From Blastocatellia bacterium (lineage in GTDB: Bacteria; Acidobacteriota; Blastocatellia; UBA7656; JADIYM01): a DNA stretch of 64,000 nucleotides. The DNA lies in contig JADIYM010000010.1 of assembly GCA_016705245.1 (NCBI GenBank), forward strand, positions 102,001 to 166,000, given 5' to 3'. The position numbers were made by a program, and so were the translations under genes. Numbering within the stretch: the stretch's first letter is position 1; each line of letters starts with the position of its first letter. Shown piece by piece: positions 24,299-34,063 of this stretch. A model generated the notes under the pieces. That model had not been told where the DNA came from, ran no database searches, and saw only the letters and a list, made by a program, of their open reading frames with translations.

Positions 24299-24748
24299 GT
24301 GAAAAACCGACCGACCCCCTACACCTACCCCTTTCCGCGCCCGGCTCTGACGGCCGACGTCGTCTGCTTCGCCGAGAATGACGGGCAACTTCACGTGCTG
24401 CTCATCGAGCGCAACCACCCTCCGTTTGCCGGGTGCTGGGCGATTCCGGGCGGATTCGTCGACGAGAACGAATCGCTCGAAGATGCGGCGCGGCGGGAGC
24501 TTCTCGAGGAAACTACGCTCGCGGACGTCGCCATCGAGCAGTTCGGCGCCTACGGTGACCCGGGGCGCGACCCGCGTGGCCACACCGTCACCGTGGCGTT
24601 CCTGGCGCGCCTGCCGGAACGCGTGTCCGTAACTGGGTCCGATGACGCGGCCAGGGCCGAGTGGTTCCTGGTGGACGAGCTCCCGGCGCTCGCGTTCGAC
24701 CACGACCGGATCCTCGCCGATGCACTGCGGCGGTATCGAACTACTTAG
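24299..24748 (+). CDS. Nudix hydrolase, ADP-ribose pyrophosphatase type
   Basis: A 149-residue Nudix protein with a GTG start preceded by a GAGG site. The Nudix box reads GGFVDENESLEDAARRELLE then ETTL; the usual Gly near the end is replaced by Thr, which occurs in many active members. The N terminus (PALTADVVCFAENDGQLHVLLIERN) resembles ADP-ribose-directed NrtR-related Nudix proteins, but there is no winged-helix DNA-binding domain. Location directly after pncB suggests a role in NAD turnover, for instance recycling ADP-ribose; this is inference from context. Confidence 0.88.
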   Translation: MKNRPTPYTYPFPRPALTADVVCFAENDGQLHVLLIERNHPPFAGCWAIPGGFVDENESLEDAARRELLEETTLADVAIEQFGAYGDPGRDPRGHTVTVAFLARLPERVSVTGSDDAARAEWFLVDELPALAFDHDRILADALRRYRTT

Positions 24749-24757
24749 CCGGACTGT

Positions 24758-24859
24758 CCCTTTGCGTCTCTGCGAATCCTCCGCGTCTCTGCGAGAAACT
24801 CGATTCGCGATTCGGTTTCCCGCAGAGACGCGGAGTGAAGACGCAGAGGCGCAGAGGGC
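24758..24859. repeat. Family-A intergenic inverted repeat, copy 3
   Basis: CCCTTTGCGTCTCTGCG and CTCCGCGTCTCTGCGAGAAA on the left pair with CCCGCAGAGACGCGGAG and GACGCAGAGGCGCAGAGGG on the right. It lies between the convergent Nudix and HYR genes. Confidence 0.8.
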
Positions 24860-24868
24860 CTTGCCGCT

Positions 24869-27800
24869 CTACTGACAGGCCGGATCGTCGAGGATGTTCC
24901 GGTCGCGCAGTGTGAACTGAACACCCGTCGTCAGGTTCTTGACCGTCGCCGTTGCCGTGTTGCGGGCGTAGTCCACCCGCATGTCCATCCGCACGTTCGG
25001 GCTGTCGTGGTCATATGCGATGAGCGAACGGCCCGGCACGTAGACCAGGAACTCCGCATACCCCTGATAGATCGTCCCGGTCGACACGTCCGTGTACTGC
25101 CAGAAGCGGTACAAGGCGCTCGCCGGATCCGTCACGATCTTGAGCGTGTCTCGTTCACTGACCGGTCCGTCGTTGACGATACAAACCCCGAACGGCGTCC
25201 CCACCGTGATCGTGAACGAGCACATCGACGTGTTCGCCATCGCGTCCGTTACCGAGCACGTAACCGTGTTCACGCCAACCGGGAAGAACGACCCCGACGC
25301 AGGCGAGCACACCGGGGCGCCCACGCCCGGACAGTTGTCCGAAACGGCCGGCGCCATGTAGGTCACGATCGCTCCCGGTGTCGTCCCCATCGTCGTCGAC
25401 GCCGGGACGGCTATGTTCGCCGGACACGTGATCGACGGCGCCTGCGTGTCGTTGACCGTCACCGTGAACGTGCACGTCGCCGTGTTCATTGACGCATCCG
25501 TCGTCGTGCACGTCACCGTCGTTGTCCCGACCGGGAAGGTCGAGAAGGAGCCTGGTGTACACGTCACCGTCGCGCCCGGACAGTTGTCAACGGGCGCCGG
25601 CGTCGTGTAGCTCACCACCGCCGAGCATTGGCCCGTCGCGTTTCCGACCGTGATATTCGCAGGACACGTGATGGTCGGCGGTTGCGCGTCGTTGACCGTG
25701 ACCGTGAACGAGCACGACGGCCCCGCCACAGTAGAGCAGTTCACCATCGTCGTTCCAACCGGGAACGTTGAACCGTTGGCCGGCATGCACGTGACCGTTC
25801 CGCATCCGGGCGTCGCCGTCGGCGCCGGATAATTGACAACGGCTCCGCACAGACCTGGATCGTTGCTCACGGTGATGTTCGCCGGGCACGTGATCGAGCA
25901 ACCGGCCGTCACCGTCACCGTGAACGAGCACGACGGTCCCGCCGTCGTCGAGCAGTTAACCGTCGTCGTTCCGACAGTGAACGTCGAACCGCTCGCCGGC
26001 GTGCACGTCACCGTCCCGCAGGATCCGCCGGTCGTGGGTGCCGGGTAATTCACCGTCGCCGAACCGCTACCCGGCGAGCTCTCGGGCACGGTGACATTAG
26101 CCGGGCACGTAATCGTGCAGGGCGTGATGCCGCCGCCGATCGTGCAGTTCCTCGCGACCGACAGCAGATAATCAGCCGCGGCGCCGCCCGTGCCGGTCGG
26201 CATCGTGACGCGGGCGTAATACGACCCCGACGTGATCGCCCGGAAGACGAGCGCCTCGCCAGGAGAGTTCGGAGTCGTTGCTGTCAGTGAGCCTGCACCC
26301 GATGTCGTGCTCGACGTTGACGCACTATCGTTCATTGTGAGGATGACCGTCCCCGCTGAGTCGAGCAGCGCGAGCGCGAAGTTGCGCGGCGTGTTGTCCC
26401 GCAGCGGATCCCCGTCGAGTCCAAGGAAGATGACCTCACCGGCGGTCGCCGTGAACGCGAAGAGATCCGTGTCGACAGTGCTGGCCGCCGATCCCGAGAA
26501 GAAGTTGTTCGCGGCCGAATTGGCCGTGGCAGTCGTGTCGTTCGGTTCGACTTCCGCCGTGGCCGACGACCCTCCAAGTCCCGCTCCCGGCGGTTGGATC
26601 ACCGAGAAGATCCGATGGGGCTCCTGCGTCGACGTGGCGCCGAAATGCGACATACGGATGAAGGACGCCACGCCCGTCAGTGGCGTGCCCACACAGTTGG
26701 GCGACAGCGAGCCGAATGCGACATCGTTGTTGTCGTCGTCGTATTGCAGCGTATCGGTCGCCGTCGTGATCCGCATGTCCTGGTCCGTCGAGGATCCGGC
26801 AGCGCCGTCGGCCATCGCGAAGACGCGCGATCCCGCTGCAGGCGTTCCGAGCGAGTAGAAATCAATGTCGCCGGCCGCGCCAATCGCCGCCTCGAGGTTG
26901 CACTGCAGGGCGTTCGCCGTGGCGGTCGTTCCGTTCGGCTCCGTTTCCTTGTTGCTGGCAAAGGCCTCGATCGTGAACGCCCCGAACGTCGTCTGCAGCG
27001 TCGACTCGTCGACGAAGATGTAGTACGTCGTCCCGGCCACGAGCGCCGCACTGTAGATCTCCTCGACGTTCGAGAAGGCCGTCGAGGAGCCCTGCCGGTT
27101 GGCGCCGATCATCGTCGCCGAGCAGGCGATCGCCCCTGCCGGCGGACAAGACGGTCCGGGCACGAGGAACATCATGGCGCTCGCGATCCATCCCTCGCGG
27201 GAGAACATCCGGAACGAGTAGTTACCGCTCGATGCCGGCGTGAACGAGTAGACCACGTCGCGGCCCGGCGCCGTGTTCGTCGTCGTCTGGCCTATTCCCG
27301 GGAAGCACGTCGCCGATGGCGTCGAGATCGTGTAGTTGTTCGCAGCGCCGGCCAGCGTTCCCTGAACCGCCGTGTCGAGCGTCAGCGGAATCGCGCCCGC
27401 GCACAGGTCGTTTGCCGGGACCGGTGCCGGCGCCGTCACGCGAAGCTGCACGGCGGTATTGCCGGCCGTCGGCGCAGGCGTGTCATACAGCCAGACCACG
27501 ATGTAGTAGGTCGTGCCGGACGTCAGCGTGGCCGCGGCGACCGACTGCAGAGCCTCAGACACGCACGTGTCGTCGTCGCACGCGATCTGCGTAAACGGCC
27601 CGGCGCACCCGCCCGCCGACGTGTACACGGCCAGTACCGTGTCATTCACCGTCGTGGCCGTCGGCGCGTCCGCACACACCGAGAAGGTGTGCGAGCCGGA
27701 GACCGATGGCGTGAAGCTGTACCAGATCGACCGCGATACCGGTCCGCCCAGGAAAGCGCATGTCGGGACATTGGGATCGCCCGTCGTCGTCGCGTCCGTT

Positions 27801-28423
27801 ATGTCTGCAGTCGTCGACGTCAGATAGGGAAACGGACCTGCAGGAGGAACCACCTCCGCGCCAGCGCACAGATCGTTGGTAGGTGGCACCTGCGGCGCTC
27901 GCGGGTTCGCCGCCCACTCGGCTGCGCGCTCCGCGACACCTTGGCGCTTGAGGTCCGCTATGTCATGAAGCTGGACGCCCTTCCACGCCCGGTAGTCGTC
28001 GTAGACCACTTGCTGATCCCTGGTCAGCTCCTTGTGCTGCACCAGGTCGGCGTACATTGCCCGCGAGATAACCACGTCCGCCTCGAGCGTGTCGATCTCG
28101 AACCCCGCCTTGTAGTTGTTCAGGATCTTGGCTTCTTCCTGGCTGAACGGTTCGCCGCTGACGAGCTGCTTGTACAGATAGTCCAGCGCTGCGATCCGAT
28201 CCACGCCGAGCGTGTCGGCGCTCGGAGATGATGACGACGTCGCCACATCGGCAGCCTTCTGCTGGACGGCAGCCACCGCGGGTGCCGGCTTCGGCTGCAG
28301 TCGCGTCGGTCGCGCAGCGGCGAGCGCGAAAGGCTCGAGGACGGCAACCGAGATCACGAGAAGGAGGGCGATCCAGACGGACCTCCGCACGAAAGGGCGC
28401 ACGAACGAGCAGGGGTTATTCAT
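24869..28423 (-). CDS. Large secreted HYR-domain protein 1
   Basis: A 1184-residue exported protein. The signal peptide is followed by a helical N-terminal region (about residues 60-170), then beta-rich blocks resembling pre-peptidase C-terminal domains (EPNDTTATANS, EPNGTTATANA; about 180-750). Four HYR repeats follow (about 750-1080), each beginning CxITCPANI/V and containing FPVGTTTVxC and CSFTVTV. The C-terminal domain of about 100 residues (CIVNDGPVSERDTLKIV ... FTLRDRNILDDPACQ) is shared with three other proteins here. I chose the ATG at 28421-28423, with an AGGAAG site and a good signal peptide; longer frames run into a repeat. No catalytic motif was seen; adhesion or matrix function is inferred. 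Confidence 0.88.
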   Translation of the reverse strand: MNNPCSFVRPFVRRSVWIALLLVISVAVLEPFALAAARPTRLQPKPAPAVAAVQQKAADVATSSSSPSADTLGVDRIAALDYLYKQLVSGEPFSQEEAKILNNYKAGFEIDTLEADVVISRAMYADLVQHKELTRDQQVVYDDYRAWKGVQLHDIADLKRQGVAERAAEWAANPRAPQVPPTNDLCAGAEVVPPAGPFPYLTSTTADITDATTTGDPNVPTCAFLGGPVSRSIWYSFTPSVSGSHTFSVCADAPTATTVNDTVLAVYTSAGGCAGPFTQIACDDDTCVSEALQSVAAATLTSGTTYYIVVWLYDTPAPTAGNTAVQLRVTAPAPVPANDLCAGAIPLTLDTAVQGTLAGAANNYTISTPSATCFPGIGQTTTNTAPGRDVVYSFTPASSGNYSFRMFSREGWIASAMMFLVPGPSCPPAGAIACSATMIGANRQGSSTAFSNVEEIYSAALVAGTTYYIFVDESTLQTTFGAFTIEAFASNKETEPNGTTATANALQCNLEAAIGAAGDIDFYSLGTPAAGSRVFAMADGAAGSSTDQDMRITTATDTLQYDDDNNDVAFGSLSPNCVGTPLTGVASFIRMSHFGATSTQEPHRIFSVIQPPGAGLGGSSATAEVEPNDTTATANSAANNFFSGSAASTVDTDLFAFTATAGEVIFLGLDGDPLRDNTPRNFALALLDSAGTVILTMNDSASTSSTTSGAGSLTATTPNSPGEALVFRAITSGSYYARVTMPTGTGGAAADYLLSVARNCTIGGGITPCTITCPANVTVPESSPGSGSATVNYPAPTTGGSCGTVTCTPASGSTFTVGTTTVNCSTTAGPSCSFTVTVTAGCSITCPANITVSNDPGLCGAVVNYPAPTATPGCGTVTCMPANGSTFPVGTTMVNCSTVAGPSCSFTVTVNDAQPPTITCPANITVGNATGQCSAVVSYTTPAPVDNCPGATVTCTPGSFSTFPVGTTTVTCTTTDASMNTATCTFTVTVNDTQAPSITCPANIAVPASTTMGTTPGAIVTYMAPAVSDNCPGVGAPVCSPASGSFFPVGVNTVTCSVTDAMANTSMCSFTITVGTPFGVCIVNDGPVSERDTLKIVTDPASALYRFWQYTDVSTGTIYQGYAEFLVYVPGRSLIAYDHDSPNVRMDMRVDYARNTATATVKNLTTGVQFTLRDRNILDDPACQ

Positions 28424-28556
28424 TTTTATCTTCCTGGTGCTGACGCGGGGTGAGCTTTCGACGCCCTTGGGCGCAATTGCAGTCCGATTCTGCGCCCACG
28501 ATCGCGCGCGGTCAACGCCCGATTGCCCGGAACCGGGTGCCGCCATTGCCGAATTT

Positions 28557-28650
28557 CCTTTGGCGCCTCTGCGCAACCTCTGCGCCTCTGCGAGAAACGC
28601 GGCCTCACGACAGTTTCTCGCAGAGACGCGGAGTGAAGACGCAAAGGCGC
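28557..28650. repeat. Family-A intergenic inverted repeat, copy 4
   Basis: CCTCTGCGCCTCTGCGAGAAA on the left (core CTCTGCGAGAAA) pairs with TTTCTCGCAGAGACGCGGAG on the right. It lies upstream of the HYR protein 1 start. Confidence 0.8.
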
Positions 28651-28716
28651 TGTGGGCCATGTCGCCCAGTTGGTGATCGTCGTTGTTCGAGACGACGCGC
28701 TCCGTCAATGGGCACA

Positions 28717-28758
28717 AACCAGGAACCGGCCGCCATAACTAACGGCCGGTTCCTGGTT
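28717..28758 (-). terminator. Terminator-like hairpin after HYR protein 2
   Basis: AACCAGGAACCGGCCG and CGGCCGGTTCCTGGTT form a perfect 16-bp stem with a 10-nt loop, 12 bp downstream of the HYR protein 2 stop. The minus strand continues TTTGTG, a weak U tract. Confidence 0.7.
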
Positions 28759-28769
28759 GGCAGTCCCGC

Positions 28770-31700
28770 CTACTGGCAGGGTGGGTTGTTGTTGAGGTTG
28801 CGGTCCTTGATGACGAAGTGCCGTCCCGTTGCCCGGTCGACCACCTTGACCGTCCCCGCTCGGGGCCCGTAGTTGAGGTTCACGTTCATGAAGAGAGTCG
28901 GATCGTCGTTGTCAGACGCCGTCAGCGACCGGTTCGGGATATAGGCCATCGCCGATGCCGTCCCGCAGAACACCTCTCCCGTCGCCGCAACCCGGTAGCG
29001 CCAGAAGCGGAAGATCGGCGAATTCGGATCCGTGACGATCGACCACGTGTCACCCGAGAAGTCGTCGACCGCGCACGCTCCGAACGCTCCCACGGATGTC
29101 ACGGTCACCGTGAACGAGCACGTCGCCGTGTTGCCGGCCGCGTCGGCAACGGTACACGTCACCGTCGTCGTCCCTTCCGGGAAGGTCGAACCCGAGGCCG
29201 GCACGCACACCGGCACACCTACGCCCGGACAGTTGTCCGAGACGGTGGGCGCCGGATAATTGACCACGCCCGAGAGCGCACACGTCGCCGTGTCGGTTCC
29301 CGACGTCACGATGTTCGCCGGACACGTGATTGTCGGCGCCTGCGTGTCGTTGACCGTCACCGTAAACCCGCACGTCGCCGTGTTGCCAGTCGCGTCCGTC
29401 GCCGTACACGACACCGACGTCGTTCCCACCGGGAAGAACGAGCCCGCGGCAGGCGTGCACACGACACCCACGCCCGGACAGTTGTCCGAGGCCGTCGGCG
29501 CCGTGTAGTTCACGACCGCTCCGCACTGGTTCGCGTCGTTGCCCTGCGTCACGTTTGCCGGGCACGTGATGGTCGGTGCCTGCGTGTCGTTGACCGTCAC
29601 CGTGAAGCTGCAGGTTCCGTCTACGCTGTCGGGCGATGCATCCGCCACCGTGCACGTGACCGTCGTCGTCCCCACCGGGAAGAACGACCCCGATGTCGGT
29701 GTGCAGGCCGGAGTGCCGACTCCCGGACAGTTGTCCGACACCGTCGGCGCCGCGAACGTCACCACCGCGCCGCACTGGTTCGCGTCGTTCGACTGCGTAA
29801 CGTTCGCCGGACACGTGATCGCCGGTGCCTGTGTGTCCTGCACCGTCACCGTGAACGAACAGCTCGGAATCGGATTGCCCTCCGGGTCCTGGAGGATGAT
29901 GTCTTCCATGCACGTCACCGTCGTGGTGCCGACCGGGAAAAATGAGCCAGAGGCCGGCGAGCACACGATCGGGCCGCACATCATGTTGTCGGTCGGCGCC
30001 GGGTAATTGACCACGGCACCGCACTGGTTCGCATCGTTCGCCTGGACCACGTTCGCCGGGCACGTGATCACGCAGCCCCCGCACGACTCGACCATCACGT
30101 CGTCGATTGCCCAACCAGCGAGCTGGACCGTCGTGTCCGAGTCGAGGTGGAAGAGGACCTCTACCGTCAGTCCGGCAAAGTCCGAGATATCGCGCTCGCA
30201 GATTCCCCATCCCGCGGCTTCGTTAACCGTCACAGCAGGCGTCGAACCCACCGTGTTGTTCATCGTCGCGTCAAGGAACTGCCAGAGGAGCCGTGAGTTC
30301 GCCGGGTTGCCGACCTCGCGAATCGTGACGTTCGCGTGGTCGAACGTGGCGCTCTCGATGTGGTACTTCTGGGCCCATGAGAGCCGGATCGGCCCAACGG
30401 CCGGAAGGACGATGTTCGGCGAGAGAAGGTCCTGACTCGCGCTCGCGTTGTACCCGCTGTCGAGGTCGGTCTTCCAGGCGTTCGTGCCGCTGTTGGCACC
30501 CGTGACGGGGGCAAACGTCGGCAGGCCACGCTCCCACTCGTCCTGCACGCCCGAGTGCGTGAAGCCGCCGTCGTTGGTCTCGAAGTCCGCGCTGTAGACG
30601 ATATTGGTCGGCGAGCCACCGCAGAGCGGCTGCGGGTTCTCGCAGATCTCGAGGCTCCAACCGTTCAGCGTCCCGCCGTCCCCAGTCGCATCGTCCCGAA
30701 TCCTGAGCGTCCATGTCCCTCCCGCATTAGAGCCGGCACGCCAGCCGAGCCGGTAAGCGAGCTCGGGCTGGTAGACCATACCGTCGACGACCGTAAACGA
30801 GGGCGGGATCGCCGCGTCGTCGTCGAGCGTCAGGTTCATCGTCGCCGCACCCGCCACGGAGGGGCCGATATCCGAGAAGAGACCGATCGTCGACCCGTCC
30901 GGCGAGACCAGCTCGACGTCGAGGTCGCTCATGAAGGTGTGGGTCAGGTTGATGTTGACGCGGAGCTGGTCGATCCGCGGGTTGCCCGGAACGGTCAGCG
31001 TCGAGTCGACCGTGATGGGAGGCGCCCCGGCGGGGATCGTCTGAGGCACGTTCGTACTCGTGTACGTCGTACAGGTCCCGCGGTTGATGCGCGGGAAGAC
31101 CGTTGCGCTGAGGTGATAGGTACCCGTCCCCGCGGCTGCGTCGACGAAGATGCCGTACGTGCCGGTCGTCCGGACCGTCATGAAATACGCTTCCGAATTC
31201 GGCGATGTAACGCTCGCGTCGTTGACAAGTAGAATGAACGCGCCGAACTGCCCGAGCCCAAGGCGGGGGTTCCACGTGACCGTATCGCGCTCCGGGTCGG
31301 GGTCGAGGCTGAGAAAGACCGTGTCGCCGGCGTTCAGGTTGACGGCGAAGAAGTCAGGGTCCGCAGCGGCGCTCGAGCCGGAGATCCAACCGGACGCGGG
31401 GATCACCTGCCCGGGGAATGTATTGTTGCTTTCGGTTTCCGCCGTCGGCGCGCCGGTCCGCAGCTGGAAGTAGAGGTCGTAGGGCCGAAGCTGGCTTGTC
31501 GCCAGGTTGTGGCGGACGCGGATGAAGTGCGTCCCCGACATCGTGAGCGCGCGGCCGGCGATCGATGACGACGTCGTCCCGAACGACCCGTCGTCGTTGT
31601 CGGCCTCGAGGACGGTTGTCCCATCCGGCTGGATGAGATCAATGAAGCTGTCGACGCTGGCGCTTGCCGAGAACTGGGTCATCGTCGCGATGTAGACGCG

Positions 31701-32132
31701 GTCGCCGGCCGTTCCCGAGAACGAGTAGAAATCGATGTCGCCGTTCGCAAAGATGTTCCCTCGCACTCTTGCCGACGATCCGGCTATTGGCGTCGCGGTC
31801 GCCGAGGTGCCGTTGGGTTCGACTTCCTCGGTCAGGCTGGTCGTAGGCGCGGTCGACCTCGCCAGGCTGCCACCAGGTCCGTTGTGCGTCTCCCGGATCT
31901 CGAGCGTCTCCGTTTCGTGCTCCTTTTCGTCGTACGGCTCCTTCGCCGTGCCACTGCTGGTGTCGGTCTTCGAGTCGTCCTGGCCGCGCTTGTCGACCTG
32001 CGCTGGGCCGGGCTTCGCCCTCAGCCGCGTAGCTGCGGAAGCGACGGGGAGACAGACGAAACTGGCAAGAATCGCGGCGATGGACAACGCGGCGAGGGCA
32101 CGATGGGGCAGGAGACGGGGGACTTGATACAC
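28770..32132 (-). CDS. Large secreted protein with PPC, P-domain and HYR repeats (HYR protein 2)
   Basis: A 1120-residue exported protein. After the signal peptide and a charged linker come two pre-peptidase C-terminal-like domains (EVEPNGTSATATPIAGSS, ETESNNTFPGQVIP; about residues 95-345). Next is a proprotein-convertase P-type domain (about 360-500, VNINLTHTFMSDLDVELVSP and GGTWTLRIRDDATGDGGTL in part), then a MAM-like block (about 510-680). Four HYR repeats (about 690-1015) and the shared C-terminal domain ending FVIKDRNLNNNPPCQ complete it. The GTG start at 32130-32132 has an AGGAGG site at 8-nt spacing. No protease motif was found. It parallels HYR protein 1, 346 bp downstream. Confidence 0.88.
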   Translation of the reverse strand: MYQVPRLLPHRALAALSIAAILASFVCLPVASAATRLRAKPGPAQVDKRGQDDSKTDTSSGTAKEPYDEKEHETETLEIRETHNGPGGSLARSTAPTTSLTEEVEPNGTSATATPIAGSSARVRGNIFANGDIDFYSFSGTAGDRVYIATMTQFSASASVDSFIDLIQPDGTTVLEADNDDGSFGTTSSSIAGRALTMSGTHFIRVRHNLATSQLRPYDLYFQLRTGAPTAETESNNTFPGQVIPASGWISGSSAAADPDFFAVNLNAGDTVFLSLDPDPERDTVTWNPRLGLGQFGAFILLVNDASVTSPNSEAYFMTVRTTGTYGIFVDAAAGTGTYHLSATVFPRINRGTCTTYTSTNVPQTIPAGAPPITVDSTLTVPGNPRIDQLRVNINLTHTFMSDLDVELVSPDGSTIGLFSDIGPSVAGAATMNLTLDDDAAIPPSFTVVDGMVYQPELAYRLGWRAGSNAGGTWTLRIRDDATGDGGTLNGWSLEICENPQPLCGGSPTNIVYSADFETNDGGFTHSGVQDEWERGLPTFAPVTGANSGTNAWKTDLDSGYNASASQDLLSPNIVLPAVGPIRLSWAQKYHIESATFDHANVTIREVGNPANSRLLWQFLDATMNNTVGSTPAVTVNEAAGWGICERDISDFAGLTVEVLFHLDSDTTVQLAGWAIDDVMVESCGGCVITCPANVVQANDANQCGAVVNYPAPTDNMMCGPIVCSPASGSFFPVGTTTVTCMEDIILQDPEGNPIPSCSFTVTVQDTQAPAITCPANVTQSNDANQCGAVVTFAAPTVSDNCPGVGTPACTPTSGSFFPVGTTTVTCTVADASPDSVDGTCSFTVTVNDTQAPTITCPANVTQGNDANQCGAVVNYTAPTASDNCPGVGVVCTPAAGSFFPVGTTSVSCTATDATGNTATCGFTVTVNDTQAPTITCPANIVTSGTDTATCALSGVVNYPAPTVSDNCPGVGVPVCVPASGSTFPEGTTTVTCTVADAAGNTATCSFTVTVTSVGAFGACAVDDFSGDTWSIVTDPNSPIFRFWRYRVAATGEVFCGTASAMAYIPNRSLTASDNDDPTLFMNVNLNYGPRAGTVKVVDRATGRHFVIKDRNLNNNPPCQ

Positions 32133-32273
32133 GACCGGAACCTCCTCGGTGCACGAGCGGTCGCTCGCGCCATAAAAGAACCACGGGGTCTTCGGTGGTC
32201 AGCGCGTGAGGATCGATGGCTCGATCGATCATCAATGTAGGGAGCGGAAGCCCGAGAATACTGGCGGGCAAAT

Positions 32274-32303
32274 AGTACTACAGCCTCCTGCAGGCTCAGT
32301 ACT
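32274..32303. other. Hairpin in the spacer upstream of HYR protein 2
   Basis: AGTACT plus AGCCT pair with AGGCT plus AGTACT around a 5-nt core. Its position about 150 bp upstream of the HYR protein 2 start suggests a leader or regulatory structure, but no partner motif was recognised. Confidence 0.4.
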
Positions 32304-32334
32304 GCATTTTCGACGAGTTGCGGCCTCTTCCCCT

Positions 32335-32411
32335 GCGCCTCTGCGTCTTCACTCCGCGCCTCTGCGAGAAACTGTCTCTCGCAGAGGCGCGGAGTGAAGA
32401 AGCAGAGGCGC
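32335..32411. repeat. Family-A intergenic inverted repeat, copy 5
   Basis: GCGCCTCTGCGTCTTCACTC and CGCGCCTCTGCGAGA pair with TCTCGCAGAGGCGCG and GAGTGAAGAAGCAGAGGCGC, nearly perfectly over about 35 bp. It lies between divergent genes. Confidence 0.85.
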
Positions 32412-32515
32412 CGAGGCGCAAAGTCGCAACGCCAAGCCGCAGAATTCCAATCGTTTGCAGGCGTCGCGCCGCTGGTCTATTCTTCGCACCGCCCGCCGAA
32501 CCTGAGGATTCGACA

Positions 32516-33928
32516 ATGACGGACGACTCGTCGACCCCCGATACCGCGCTCGCCGGTGCTCGCCAGGCGCTCGATCGCGTTTCGGAGCACAACCGCAGCG
32601 CCATCGACCGCTGGCTCGAGATGCTCGGGCGCGAGCAGAAGACCGACTATCTTTTCGAGCTCGAGATGTGGGTGAAGTGCTTCGACCGGTTCTTCCGCGT
32701 CAAGAACCACCCGATGTCCGAACAGGAATCGCGCGACATCGTCCGGCGCGACTTCTCGGAGGAGCTCAAGATCGTCCGAAACGTCTCGCTGCGCATGAGC
32801 CACCTCTGCACTGAGCTCATGTCGGAAGAGCGAGCCGAGATCAGCCGCTTCGACCGCTACATCGAAAACTACGTGAAACGCGAATACGTCCTCGACGGCT
32901 TCATCGAAAAGCTCATGCAGCAACCGTCGCCCGAGGACTCGCTTTCACTGCTCACCGAGTCGCTGACGGACCTCCGGGCCATCGTCGACGACCTCGCCCG
33001 GCTGCCGAAAGTGTCGTTCGTCGCCTTCACCTCGATCGGCAAGATCGTCAACCGCGAGATCAAGCGCTGCCGCTACATCGATCTGCTCATCGCCTACAAG
33101 TTCAAGCCGCAATTCGACCGGATCGAGAACCACCGCCTCGCGGCGATCATCAAGGGCATCACGTCCGATCAGCTGCGGCAGGATTCGGCAAAGATCCTGC
33201 TCGAGCTCTTCCGGCTACTCCGTTACCTGAACTTCATCGCCGACGACCTCGAGAAAGACAAGCCGCTCAAGAACTCGCTGCTCATCTTCTCGCTGATCAA
33301 CTCCGAGGTTCGGTTGCTGCTCGAGTTCATCGAGAACAAGGTGCTGAAACTGCGCAACCTGCCGCAGGAGGTCTTCCAGGCCGTCGACTCCGTTTCGTAC
33401 GCGCTCAACATGGAGCTGAAGAAGATCTTCGGCCGCGAGCTCGTCGGCTTCGTGTACCTGCGCCAGGCGCCGCCGATCTACGCGAAGGTCGAAAACAGTC
33501 ACGGATTGCTCCGCGACGCATTCCAGCAATCCGTTGTCGCCGTTGCGCAGGTTTTCGATCCGGAGATGCGGGGCGACGAGATCTTCCCGCAGTTCCAGAC
33601 GAAGGTCGAACAATCGGTTCTGATCCGGACCGAAATCTGGAAACTGCTCGTCTACGTTCGCCAGTTCATCGAGAGCGGCACGAAGGAAGGCGTCGCGCCG
33701 CTCATCGAGCGGATCGCGCTCTTCCGCGACGCATCGCTCAAGTACCTGATGTACAAGGACTGGGACTCGTACGAGCAGTTCCTCGAAGAGATCATCGTCG
33801 CGCGAACCATCGACGAGGTGAACGAAGGCCTCCATCGGTTCGCCGTGTTCCTAGAGACGCTCCTCGGTCAGGTCAACATGCGCGCCGTGCTCGCCGATCA
33901 TCCGTTCGACTATCCGGACGTGGAGTAG
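32516..33928 (+). CDS. Conserved-looking helical protein of unknown function
   Basis: A 470-residue soluble protein that I do not recognise. It has no signal peptide or membrane segment. It is rich in charged heptad-like helices (for example RWLEMLGREQKTDYLFELEM and LNFIADDLEKDKPLKNSL), and codon use is typical of the region. The ATG at 32516 has a GAGGA site 7 nt upstream. It is a single-gene unit between divergent HYR protein 2 and the VIT/vWA gene, so the context gives no clear role; a cytoplasmic scaffold or regulatory protein is possible. Confidence 0.75.
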   Translation: MTDDSSTPDTALAGARQALDRVSEHNRSAIDRWLEMLGREQKTDYLFELEMWVKCFDRFFRVKNHPMSEQESRDIVRRDFSEELKIVRNVSLRMSHLCTELMSEERAEISRFDRYIENYVKREYVLDGFIEKLMQQPSPEDSLSLLTESLTDLRAIVDDLARLPKVSFVAFTSIGKIVNREIKRCRYIDLLIAYKFKPQFDRIENHRLAAIIKGITSDQLRQDSAKILLELFRLLRYLNFIADDLEKDKPLKNSLLIFSLINSEVRLLLEFIENKVLKLRNLPQEVFQAVDSVSYALNMELKKIFGRELVGFVYLRQAPPIYAKVENSHGLLRDAFQQSVVAVAQVFDPEMRGDEIFPQFQTKVEQSVLIRTEIWKLLVYVRQFIESGTKEGVAPLIERIALFRDASLKYLMYKDWDSYEQFLEEIIVARTIDEVNEGLHRFAVFLETLLGQVNMRAVLADHPFDYPDVE

Positions 33929-34063
33929 GTGCACTGATTTGCTCGGATGGAGACAGATTCAGATCTGCATCTGATCTGCGAATCCTCCATTCGGATCTGC
34001 CTTTATCTCTGGTCTCGGGAACCATCCACACCGGTCTGCGTCTAGAGCCGCAGGAGGATGGTT

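Noticed and set aside
25150..26100. Regularly spaced repeated DNA suggesting a CRISPR array
   Set aside because: The spacing and sequence come from HYR protein repeats in frame; the units are about 240 bp, differ throughout and encode protein.
28990..30060. Repeats in HYR protein 2 as possible CRISPR or tandem DNA element
   Set aside because: Same reason: coding repeats of the HYR domain with codon-level divergence.
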